Below are positions 57,276 through 64,000 of a stretch of 64,000 nucleotides of DNA, piece after piece. Source of the DNA: Bacteroidota bacterium (GTDB lineage: Bacteria > Bacteroidota > Ignavibacteria > Ignavibacteriales > Ignavibacteriaceae); the NCBI GenBank assembly GCA_021831685.1, contig JAKBMG010000134.1, forward strand, positions 1-64,000, read 5' to 3'. The notes under the pieces are model-generated. The model worked only from the letters and a program-made list of their open reading frames with translations, was not told where the DNA came from and did not search any database. The translations under genes and the position numbers were made by a program. Each line of letters begins with the position of its first letter. The first letter of the stretch is position 1.

Positions 57276-58823
57276 ATAAAAACTAACGGTCAACGCAAAA
57301 GCATATTTGGCTCACTTAAAAAATTATCCAAAACGAATTCAGCTAATACTATTCCCGGTGCCTACGGTGATGGAGTACATTACGATACCAAAGCTATTCA
57401 AGCGACAATTGACAGTGTTATAAAGATAGGCGGGGGGATCGTACATTTTTCAAATAGTAAATACCTTACCGGTCCCTTTACAATTGGTAGTAATGTAACT
57501 TTGCTAATTGATAGTACTGCAACAATACTAGCATCTCAAAATGTACACGACTATTATTTGCCAAACGCAGACACGACTAAACCGCCTACCTCACTTCAAA
57601 ATTTTATATCCGCTAAATATGCTGTCAATATTAAAATAACCGGTGGCGGAACAATTGATGGGCAGGGGCAACCTTGGTGGGCCGCATATAATAAATCAAC
57701 AGGTCTCCCGCTTAGACCACGTTTAATTGAAATAGATCATTCACAGCATATTTTAATCGATAGTGTAACACTTCAGAATTCTCCAATGTTTCATCTTTGC
57801 CCGCAATATTGTTATGACGTAAACATAAATCATATAACAATATTAGCCCCATCTAATTCTCCCAATACAGACGGAATCGATCCTGCACAATGTCATCATG
57901 TAAGAATATCTTATTGCAAAATTGACAATGGAGATGATGATATCGCGATTGGTGCAAGTCATAATGATCCTTCATGGCCGGGACCTGCTGCGAATACTGA
58001 TATAATTATTTCTCACTGTACTTTCCTACATGGGCATGGATGTTCTATTGGAAGCTATACTGTCGGAGGCGTAGATAGTATGCTTGTAGATAGCTGTACA
58101 TTTAATGGGACGGATAACGGATTCAGAATAAAATCGCAGCGGGGCAGAGGAGGAGACATAAGAGGAATTACCTACAGTAATATTACAATGACAAATGTGA
58201 AATATCCAATTTATTTTTCTGAATATTATCCAAGTATACCCTCACAAACAGATCCATCTCAAACAGTTAATTCTACTACACCTCATTATCACGATATAAC
58301 GATTCAGAACCTTGTTTCAACCGGCTCACCTTATGGTGGTGTTATTGTCGGAGTTCCCGAGATGCCGATTACTAATATTCATCTTAATAATGTTTCAATT
58401 TCATCCTCAGCAGGCATACAGGTTAGAAATGCGAGCGTTGATACCAGCAATGTTAATTTAAAAGTATCGTCGGGTTCGCCATACATCCTTGAAGTAAGTG
58501 GAACAGTTAGCAGCGTTACGTTTGTTAAAAATGAAATTACTCCAAGCGGATATACATTAGAGCAGAATTATCCTAATCCATTTAATCCAACAACGCAAAT
58601 AAGATTTAACATGCCCAAAGAATCGGTAGTAACAATCAAGATTTATAATATGCTCGGCAAAGAAATCAAGACATTGATTAGCGGAGAAAAAACCGCAGGC
58701 GAACACTCCGTAACATGGAATGGTACGAATGATAGAGGCATCCAGGTTGCAAGCGGAACATACTTTTACAGAATAAGCACCGGCAATTTTTCACAAGTGA
58801 AAAAAATGATCTTAATGAAATAA
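57276..58823 (+). CDS. GH28 polygalacturonase with T9SS tail, 5' end lost
   Basis: The frame opens after TAA 57273-57275 but has no ATG or GTG; the only start codon before the catalytic part, TTG 57501, lies inside family-like sequence (NTIPGAYGDGVHYDTKAIQA begins at about 57357). So signal peptide and true start are missing. The catalytic right-handed beta-helix is whole: SPNTDGIDPAQCHHV and IDNGDDDIAIG (catalytic Asp residues), GHGCSIGSYTVGG (His) and FRIKSQRGRGG. The last 85 residues are a type A sorting domain (LEQNYPNPFNPTTQI, then GTYFYRISTGNFSQVKKMI) for secretion by T9SS. The enzyme would cut polygalacturonan; without a signal peptide it may be inactive in the cell. Confidence 0.8.
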   Translation: MKTNGQRKSIFGSLKKLSKTNSANTIPGAYGDGVHYDTKAIQATIDSVIKIGGGIVHFSNSKYLTGPFTIGSNVTLLIDSTATILASQNVHDYYLPNADTTKPPTSLQNFISAKYAVNIKITGGGTIDGQGQPWWAAYNKSTGLPLRPRLIEIDHSQHILIDSVTLQNSPMFHLCPQYCYDVNINHITILAPSNSPNTDGIDPAQCHHVRISYCKIDNGDDDIAIGASHNDPSWPGPAANTDIIISHCTFLHGHGCSIGSYTVGGVDSMLVDSCTFNGTDNGFRIKSQRGRGGDIRGITYSNITMTNVKYPIYFSEYYPSIPSQTDPSQTVNSTTPHYHDITIQNLVSTGSPYGGVIVGVPEMPITNIHLNNVSISSSAGIQVRNASVDTSNVNLKVSSGSPYILEVSGTVSSVTFVKNEITPSGYTLEQNYPNPFNPTTQIRFNMPKESVVTIKIYNMLGKEIKTLISGEKTAGEHSVTWNGTNDRGIQVASGTYFYRISTGNFSQVKKMILMK

Positions 58824-58904
58824 CGATTATTCTGGCTTAAGAAAAAGGCGCTGTGTTTTACATAATTAGTCACCTTACGCAAAAGGTTATTATTACATAG
58901 TGAG

Positions 58905-58938
58905 AAACCTCCGAGGTTTTCCTAAACCTCGGAGGTTT
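58905..58938. terminator. long perfect hairpin after GH28 gene
   Basis: AAACCTCCGAGGTTT and AAACCTCGGAGGTTT are perfect reverse complements over 15 bases with a TCCT loop, followed by TG. It lies 82 bases after the polygalacturonase stop and can act as a terminator, but the same sequence type is also a dispersed palindrome in this lineage. Confidence 0.6.
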
Positions 58939-59287
58939 TGCATTTCACTTCCTTTATATTTGAAATTGTCTGCGTAACATGAGTTAATTAGTAATATGCA
59001 GCGCTTTTGTTGTTTTAAATCTCTACGGTTTAGTTTCCTCCTGCTTGCATCTGAGCATTTTATTCATGAATTGTTTTTACAAAGATCATATCTGTCCAAA
59101 ATAAAATTCCATATAACATTCCAACAAATAGCCGTCAACTTAATATTAAAAATAAATGTGAGTTTATAGTGTCCTTTCGGCGAACCTATCGGTAAGTAGG
59201 AGCCGGAATCTCTAACTCAATTATTGCAATAAGCCCAAAAGAAATTGAGGCCATTAGAAGGAAATCAATTAAAAGGCATAATAGCAG

Positions 59288-59349
59288 CCCACGAATTTTA
59301 TTCGTGGGAAAAGAAATGAAAAGAATACCTTTTAACCGATTCATCGGTT
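59288..59349. repeat. paired palindromes, second copy
   Basis: CCCACGAAT (loop TTT) ATTCGTGGG at 59288-59308 and AACCGAT (loop TC) ATCGGTT at 59334-59349, separated by 25 bases. This matches the pair at 57202-57263 (27 bases apart) in order, arm length and loops, while the inner arm bases differ but stay paired, so the structure is conserved rather than the sequence. Confidence 0.7.
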
Positions 59350-59714
59350 TCTCAAATGCCGTTTTTGTAATGATATAAATTCTTTTTTGTATACAAATTT
59401 TAATTTGAATATGATATTGCCTACTAATATTTCGCCCCGCTGAGGCTCTTAGGTTCTTGTTGGGGCAAATGCTTATGGACGAAATTTGATGGATTGTTCT
59501 GTAGTGCATTAGATAAAATAATAATCCTGTATAATTTCGCAGGTTATTATAAATTCTAAAATTATTTTTGACAGCAATGGCAAAGATACCTTTCCACCTG
59601 CCAATTCTTTCCAATAAACAAAAAGTTGACTATTTTTAAGTAGAGAATAAAAAAGTTCTTATGCTGACCGTTGTTTGGCATTCTAAAATCATTCTCGTTT
59701 GTCCTTAATTTTTT

Positions 59715-59789
59715 GCCCCCGTAGCTCAGTATGGATAGAGCAGCGGTTTCCTAAACCGTTTGTCGGAGGTTCGAATCCTCTCGGGGGTA
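59715..59789 (+). tRNA. tRNA-Arg (CCU)
   Basis: A complete cloverleaf of 75 bases: acceptor GCCCCCG with CGGGGGT, D arm GCTC/GAGC, anticodon stem GCGGT/ACCGT with loop TTCCTAA giving anticodon CCT (codon AGG), T arm GGAGG/CCTCT with TTCGAAT, discriminator A. CCA is not encoded. The unrecognised leftward genes begin about 570 bases beyond its 3' end, as expected if the tRNA is an integration site. Confidence 0.95.
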
Positions 59790-60361
59790 CATTATTTTAC
59801 TAATAATTTGACTTCCAAAATCCTTTAACTTTAATAGGTTAGAGGTTTTTTTATTTTGTGTTAGCAAAAAAACAATAAATCCAAACATTCAGCATAATTC
59901 AAAGAAAATTAATCAAATCATTAATCAATTTGTTAATCACTTCTTGATTTACTTTTCAGCTACTCAATGAACATAAACGAAAGAAGCCCGGAAAGAAATT
60001 CTTGGCGACCAAACCTTAAAAACTCTCCAGGCTAATTCCGTATATCAAAATATTTGTTCAATGGTCTTTAAGAATTTTTCTACCAAAATACATTTATAAA
60101 ACTTAATGTCAATGTGCAATAAAATAGACAGTTGACTAATTGATTAATTTTAAAAGAGTTACAAGAAAATATTTATTTTTATTCTCCTTGCCAAAATTTT
60201 AGGGAAAAATGTTTTCCATACCTCAAATCCTTTTGTCGATTTCTGTTGAAAAACTACTAAATGTTCCCTTTTTATAGAGTGCTTTAATTATTTAACACTA
60301 CTTTTTTAGGGACTCCAATAATTCTTTTTATAGAGTAACCTAATACACTACTTCAATGGTC
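59790..60361. other. gene-free stretch between tRNA-Arg and the accessory block
   Basis: AT-rich, with no supported gene and no clear integrase. Two copies of TTTTTATAGAGT lie at 60269-60280 and 60325-60336 (56 bases apart), and a third, shorter copy (TTATAGAGT) at 61263-61271 lies on the other side of the next gene. The reverse complement of this repeat contains TATAA, so it may hold promoter -10 elements. The left attachment site of an element would be expected here or in the tRNA 3' end. Confidence 0.4.
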
Positions 60362-61246
60362 TTATTTCGATATTAAACCTTCATTAGTTTTTTGTTTTTG
60401 TCTTTTAATAAAGAATTCAGTAGCCGGATAAAAAATATGAGTACAATTCTGACCACCACCACGAATAAAATCAATTCCCGTATAAACCCCTGATTCAATT
60501 TGCTTTTTAGTTACTCCTTCCGGAAACTCGTTATTCTGTTTAATCAATGCATCTTTACAAACTGAACGAATTTCAGGATGATTAATTTCCATACCTTCGC
60601 CGTATAGAAATCTTTGATTTGGATAATCAAGGTAGAAATTAGAAGTTGTCATTCGCCCAATAATAATTTCTGAATCAAAAATTATTGAATTTATTTTTTC
60701 ATAAGGCAGTTTTAATTCTCCCTCTAAGGAAGTAACAACTTTATATCTTGGTTTACTGCCTAAAATATCACTAATAGCTCCTACTTTTATTTTAATTTCC
60801 TCCTCATAAGTAATATCATAATACTTCATCATTGGCAAGTTGATTAATAATTTAATCCTATTAACATCAATTCCAAAAACCCCCCTTTCTCTCTTAGATT
60901 CAGCAGCTGCAATAAATGATTTAACCAGTAAAGGATATTTTCTTTGAAACTTTTTTAACCGATTATTTATTTTAATATCGTTGAAGAAATCGTAATTAGT
61001 AATATGTCTACTTAATTTAAAGGTAGAATCAAAATTTCCTTTATGAATATATAATTCTAATTCATTCATAGATTTGTTGTAACAAGAAAATATAGTGTCA
61101 AAATATACTGGGTGACAACTCCCAAAGATTTTAACCAGATTCCTATATTTAAAATATCTCGTAGTATAATTCATCAATGAAGTAAAATCAGGTTTTCTCA
61201 TATATTTATTTAATGAGTGCTTCATTTTTGCTCTGTCTGTTTTCAA
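60362..61246 (-). CDS. unrecognised accessory protein, 294 aa
   Basis: I do not recognise a family. The protein is basic, with helical N-terminal residues (KMKHSLNKYMRKPDFTSLMN) and a later mixed region (GVFGIDVNRIKLLINLPMMK, then SIIFDSEIIIGRMTTSNFYL), ending in a Lys/Gln-rich tail. No transmembrane helix or signal peptide. The 13-bp repeat array lies 134-198 bases upstream of its start, which would suit a gene for a replication or partition-type DNA-binding protein; this is inference from context only. Confidence 0.6.
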   Translation of the reverse strand: MKTDRAKMKHSLNKYMRKPDFTSLMNYTTRYFKYRNLVKIFGSCHPVYFDTIFSCYNKSMNELELYIHKGNFDSTFKLSRHITNYDFFNDIKINNRLKKFQRKYPLLVKSFIAAAESKRERGVFGIDVNRIKLLINLPMMKYYDITYEEEIKIKVGAISDILGSKPRYKVVTSLEGELKLPYEKINSIIFDSEIIIGRMTTSNFYLDYPNQRFLYGEGMEINHPEIRSVCKDALIKQNNEFPEGVTKKQIESGVYTGIDFIRGGGQNCTHIFYPATEFFIKRQKQKTNEGLISK

Positions 61247-61379
61247 CTAGTTTTCCTACCTGTTATAGAGTGAAAGGACTTTAATTTATTATTCTCACAA
61301 TGTTAACAAATAATTTTTACTCATTCTAACACCCGAATATTGATTGTTTTTTAAGAAAATAAAGAGACGTTTTTATATA

Positions 61380-61444
61380 TGTAATATATGCATGTAATAT
61401 AAATTAGTAACATAAGAATGTAAGATAATAATGTAATATAAAGT
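61380..61444. repeat. five tandem 13-bp repeats (iteron-like)
   Basis: TGTAATATA-type 9-mers occur at 61380, 61393, 61406, 61419 and 61432, exactly 13 bases apart (variants AGTAACATA and TGTAAGATA at the third and fourth places). The sixth position upstream is only weakly similar. The array sits in the 223-base gap between two leftward genes, upstream of the 294-residue gene. Regular spacing of a conserved core is typical of iterons or operator arrays. Confidence 0.7.
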
Positions 61445-61469
61445 CACCCTCATGTAGCCGTGCTATAGC

Positions 61470-62363
61470 CTAATTAAAAGCACTCTTGCCAACTCTCAAT
61501 AATCTTAATCTCTTACTTACTTGTAAACTATGCAAGATTGTATTTTGCTCAATGCTTAAACCTTCGGATTCTTCTTTAATTTTTAGCAGTTCTTTTTTAA
61601 TATCATTCGTTGCGGCATTATCTTCCAATTGCAGTTTCTTCTTTGCCCAAAACAATTTACTTGCTTTTACGGCATCTCTTAATTCTTCATTTGAATTAAT
61701 TCTTGTTGAATAAAAAATCTGCCTTCTTGCATAGGTGAATTTTGAAAAGAACTTTTTTGCATTTAGAAATTCAATTCTATTTTTCAATTGTTTATCAGTA
61801 AGTAAATCAAAGTTTGGTTTTTCCTTCTCATAAATTGTTTTACTTCTATATCCGTGCATCGCATATTTTATTCTATCATAGGTTATCCTTACAAATTTTT
61901 TCTTTTGACCGACAATTGAATTTATTGCACATAATATTTTGAATTGTTCAAAGTTGAATCCTTTATCCCTGCAATCAAATGCTAATTCCTTTCCTATTGC
62001 GGCATAGGAATCTTTACCATTTCTAATTTGAAAGTCTGAAATATATTTTGATACCTTTTCGTATGTTTTGATATTTCTGCCGATACTACCAAGTTCTAAT
62101 CCAAAAAAATTAGCGGATTTCAAAACCTTGTTATGTAATGGATTATCAATATCATAATCAAATAATTCATCTTGAATAGTATCTTCATCAAATCCAAATT
62201 CTTCAATATCCAAAACATCATATTTATAACTTAGTGCTTTTTCAACTATGCAATATGATATAATGCTACTAATAATTTCCTCTTTGTCTTTGCTTATAGA
62301 TAATAAGCATAAGGGGAATTGAAAAAATATTTTACCAAATTCTCTTTCCATATCTTTATCCAT
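61470..62363 (-). CDS. unrecognised accessory protein with possible winged-helix part, 297 aa
   Basis: No family recognised. Acidic N-terminal half (DVLDIEEFGFDEDTIQDELF), then FKILCAINSIVGQKKKFVRI, RIKYAMHGYRSKT, LTDKQLKNRIEFLNAKKFFS and FTYARRQIFYSTR, an order of helices and strands that recalls winged-helix replication or control proteins. The C-terminus is a coiled-coil-like charged helix. It may be a plasmid-type initiator acting at the 13-bp repeats just downstream of its stop. Low certainty on function, good certainty that it is a real gene (length, consistent codon use). Confidence 0.6.
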   Translation of the reverse strand: MDKDMEREFGKIFFQFPLCLLSISKDKEEIISSIISYCIVEKALSYKYDVLDIEEFGFDEDTIQDELFDYDIDNPLHNKVLKSANFFGLELGSIGRNIKTYEKVSKYISDFQIRNGKDSYAAIGKELAFDCRDKGFNFEQFKILCAINSIVGQKKKFVRITYDRIKYAMHGYRSKTIYEKEKPNFDLLTDKQLKNRIEFLNAKKFFSKFTYARRQIFYSTRINSNEELRDAVKASKLFWAKKKLQLEDNAATNDIKKELLKIKEESEGLSIEQNTILHSLQVSKRLRLLRVGKSAFN

Positions 62364-62496
62364 ATTTTAATTCGTTTTTAATGCACTTTCTTAGTTCATT
62401 TTTAAGAAAGTGGTATATTATATCGGTTTCCCGTTTTTTCCATTATTTTATCCTTATAAAACAATGACTTACGATATGCATTTTCGTAACACTCAA

Positions 62497-62853
62497 CTAA
62501 ATTACCTTTCTCATTTTCTGCATTCTTAACTTTGCCGTTTCTTTGTTCCTGATATTTTTGCAATCCCTACAATATTTTTCTTTCTTGCTGCCGGCAAATG
62601 GCTGCAAACATCTTTTGCAAGTTCTTATCAGTTCTAAAGTGGAAAGTTTTCTTTCCTTTTTGTATTTAAATTCTAAATCCGGCTCTAATGGAAGCACGCC
62701 CTTTTCAAAATATTTACATTGAGATAATTTCTCATCTAAAAAAAAAGTACAAGATTTGTCAAGTAGACAACAATAATTTTTAATTTTGCCTTTGCCCCCA
62801 GAGTCCGGGAAATAGTTTGCGCACTTGTTACGGATTAATGTTTGAATAGTCAT
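62497..62853 (-). CDS. cysteine-rich zinc-finger-like protein
   Basis: A 118-residue protein with nine to ten cysteines in two groups: CANYF, YCCLLDKSCTFF and SQCKYFEKG in the N-terminal half, and TCKRCLQPF with KYCRDCKNIR in the C-terminal half. The second group is a CxxC-x(n)-CxxC zinc ribbon. The tail RNKETAKLRMQKMRKV is basic. Its start overlaps the stop of the upstream gene by four bases, so the two are co-translated. Function unknown; nucleic-acid binding is likely. Confidence 0.65.
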   Translation of the reverse strand: MTIQTLIRNKCANYFPDSGGKGKIKNYCCLLDKSCTFFLDEKLSQCKYFEKGVLPLEPDLEFKYKKERKLSTLELIRTCKRCLQPFAGSKKEKYCRDCKNIRNKETAKLRMQKMRKVI

Positions 62854-63269
62854 GCTACCACCCCAAATAAGCTTAGTTGAGTTCCTAATGAATACTCATA
62901 TTCCTTTGTTTTGTTCAATCCAAATTCTTGTAAAGGAAGGAAGTATTGTTTTTCAAATTGGCTGAATGTGAATAGTTTTGAATGAGTTTTAAAATACATT
63001 CGAGTTGTATTTAGAATTGTACCTTCAAAGTCAATTGTAATATATTTAAAATGTATGTCCGGTGAGCTTAACAATTCTTCATTAAGTCCTAAAGAATTTG
63101 TTTTTCGGAAAAGATGTTTTCCTTTCCGGGTAGTTAAGAATTTACCTTCCCCGCTTGTATCCAAAATTCCGATAAAGCGTGTCTGGAATTCAAGATTAAG
63201 TTTTACTTTGAAAAGGTGAGAATGTTTTGTTGGAAGTAATTCCAAAAGTTGATTATATTTGCTGCACAT
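62850..63269 (-). CDS. unrecognised accessory protein, 139 aa
   Basis: A 139-residue protein, beta-rich in prediction by eye (HLFKVKLNLEFQTRFIGILD, FKYITIDFEGTILNTTRMYF), ending SLGTQLSLFGVV. No known motif. A GAAAGGA ribosome site is six to eight bases before ATG 63269. It overlaps the zinc-finger-like gene by four bases (ATGA), so they form one operon, with a strongly folded leader upstream. Confidence 0.55.
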   Translation of the reverse strand: MCSKYNQLLELLPTKHSHLFKVKLNLEFQTRFIGILDTSGEGKFLTTRKGKHLFRKTNSLGLNEELLSSPDIHFKYITIDFEGTILNTTRMYFKTHSKLFTFSQFEKQYFLPLQEFGLNKTKEYEYSLGTQLSLFGVVA

Positions 63270-63294
63270 GTTAATAAATCCTTTCTTGGATTTT

Positions 63295-63498
63295 AGGCTT
63301 TAATCTTTTGCCGAAGGTTGAAGCCTATTTTTTTTGTCCAATAAAAAACCCTTAATGGCAGGATGTTTGTCCCAAACGTCTATAGCCAAAAAGGGTTGAT
63401 ACTGAATTTAGAATTTCTATTTATGTTTGGGACTTCAAAAACTTTTCCAAACATAGATGTGGTTATTTGTGTGTTCAAACTCTTTTTAAAACACAAAT
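63295..63498. ncRNA. multi-hairpin structured intergenic region
   Basis: Four hairpins lie in about 200 bases. (1) TAGGCTT/AAGCCTA at 63295-63327, followed by a T-run (terminator-like on +). (2) AACCCTTAATGGC/GCCAAAAAGGGTT at 63347-63397, with an inner GATGTTTG/CAAACGTC stem. (3) TATGTTTGG/CCAAACATA at 63422-63455. (4) ATTTGTGT/ACACAAAT at 63465-63498. GTCCCAAAC (63369-63377) is also the perfect complement of GTTTGGGAC (63425-63433), so hairpins 2 and 3 can compete. This suggests a regulatory leader or a small RNA, strand uncertain. Confidence 0.5.
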
Positions 63499-63499
63499 T

Positions 63500-64000
63500 T
63501 TATGGACGGAGGTGTGAAAGTCTTGGTCTTATTGTTTGAATTGAAAAATCTTTTTCAGGATATTTGTCCAATATCCATATTCTAATTTCTTTAGCCAATG
63601 CGACATTTGATTTCTGTTTGTCATATTCTTTGTTTGTTTTAAAAAATTCCTCTATATAATCGTTTAAATTCTTTCTAGGTTTTCGTTTATCTCCCGAATT
63701 AATTTTATCAAGTAGGCTGTGAAGTAAAGATTTTTCTCTATTTAAGTGTTTATATTTTAGCGATAATATCTCCAAAATATTATAATCTGATTTCATCACA
63801 AGGCTAAAGCTTTTCAAACATATTGCCTTGCAGAATTCCCCGACATTATTATCTTCGGGTTTAGGTTCAAATTTTTCGTAATATTTAAGACTATTTAAAT
63901 TTGAAAGTTGAATAAAGAATAATTTTCTCTGATACCATAAAAGGAAAGGATTGCCCTCTTCATATCCCCAAAGTTCAGTCAATTCCTCATTTTCTTTATC
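63500..64000 (-). CDS. unrecognised accessory protein, cut by window edge
   Basis: The frame is open to the window edge; the first start codon inside is a TTG at 63982, but the upstream residues (DKENEE) continue the frame, so the true start is probably outside. The visible 166 residues include a charged helical middle (ILEILSLKYKHLNREKSLLH) and a C-terminal SNVALAKEIRIWILDKYPEK segment followed by FSIQTIRPRLSHLRP, which recalls a helix-turn-helix end. Family unknown. Confidence 0.5.
   Translation of the reverse strand, partial: DKENEELTELWGYEEGNPFLLWYQRKLFFIQLSNLNSLKYYEKFEPKPEDNNVGEFCKAICLKSFSLVMKSDYNILEILSLKYKHLNREKSLLHSLLDKINSGDKRKPRKNLNDYIEEFFKTNKEYDKQKSNVALAKEIRIWILDKYPEKDFSIQTIRPRLSHLRP

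Larger units (their letters stand above)
58824..59714. other. gene-free, repeat-rich stretch before tRNA-Arg
   Basis: No supported gene. It contains the long hairpin at 58905-58938, a copy of TGCGTAACATGAGT at 58971, the paired palindromes at 59288-59349, and on the minus strand AGCCTCAGCGGGGCGAAATA with GCCCCAACAAGAACC, a repeat type common in this lineage. The open frame that crosses it at 59186-59614 on the minus strand reads through the repeats and is not credible. Confidence 0.55.

Noticed and set aside
59186-59614. Open frame of 142 codons on the minus strand
   Set aside because: It reads through two palindromes and a repeat fragment, has unusual composition and no family resemblance; non-coding repeats explain it.
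61380-61444. Possible CRISPR array
   Set aside because: The unit is only 13 bases with no unique spacers of 30 or more bases and no cas genes; iteron-like repeats fit better.

Overview
The window looks like a chromosome segment of a low-GC, Gram-negative member of the Bacteroidota/Ignavibacteria (FCB) lineage. The support is a C-terminal T9SS type A sorting domain on a polygalacturonase, a BshA-type bacillithiol synthesis gene, a SurA-like periplasmic isomerase, and short-palindrome repeats of a kind common in that lineage. The species cannot be fixed from sequence alone.

Region 1 (1-4.0 kb) is a decayed accessory island: an IS630-type transposase tail, a SIR2-like gene that has lost its N-terminus, an ImmA/IrrE peptidase plus PIN-like (DUF4411-type) pair that looks like a toxin-antitoxin module, a 3'-truncated ATP-binding gene and a broken dienelactone hydrolase.

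Region 2 (4-20.5 kb) is mostly housekeeping: two aldo/keto reductases, a GNAT acetyltransferase, enolase, an EamA transporter, a pilin-like membrane protein, an SGNH/TPR envelope protein, a SurA-like PPIase, a carbamoyltransferase-SxtJ-DUF5989-small protein-GT2 cluster, an Lrp regulator next to glutamine synthetase, and a BrnT/CopG-like toxin-antitoxin pair.

Region 3 (20.6-35.3 kb) holds a leftward operon (bshA, a DNPH1-like hydrolase, an unknown gene, a NOL1/NOP2/Sun-type RNA methyltransferase, an ArsC-like protein and a 1532-residue ligase-acetyltransferase fusion). A rightward operon follows (PfkB kinase, RmlD-like reductase, secreted GH13 amylase), then a leftward gene for a ligase-ACP-acyltransferase fusion.

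Region 4 (36-58.9 kb) is a pectin/hexuronate utilisation locus: a secreted accessory-domain protein, uxaC, a LacI regulator, uxaA, uxaB, eda, kdgK, a pectate-lyase remnant, an ExuT-like transporter, uxaE, kduI, kduD, a mannonate-oxidoreductase-type SDR, a frameshifted LarA homologue, PPi-type phosphofructokinase, a HAD hydrolase, gnd, and a GH28 polygalacturonase without a start. It encodes the altronate branch (UxaC-UxaB-UxaA-KdgK-Eda), the unsaturated-uronate branch (KduI-KduD), and a third branch through UxaE and the SDR to mannonate. No mannonate dehydratase is visible. A nickel-pincer LarA homologue sits directly after the mannonate enzyme, and gnd follows a little further on. This is the most interesting metabolic hypothesis in the window: mannonate may be epimerised to gluconate.

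Region 5 (58.8-64 kb) starts with a palindrome-rich gene-free stretch and a tRNA-Arg(CCU). After the tRNA comes a block of leftward genes that I do not recognise. It contains a five-copy 13-bp repeat array and an intergenic region with several competing hairpins. It looks like the edge of an uncharacterised integrative or plasmid-like element; the integrase and far end are not in the window.
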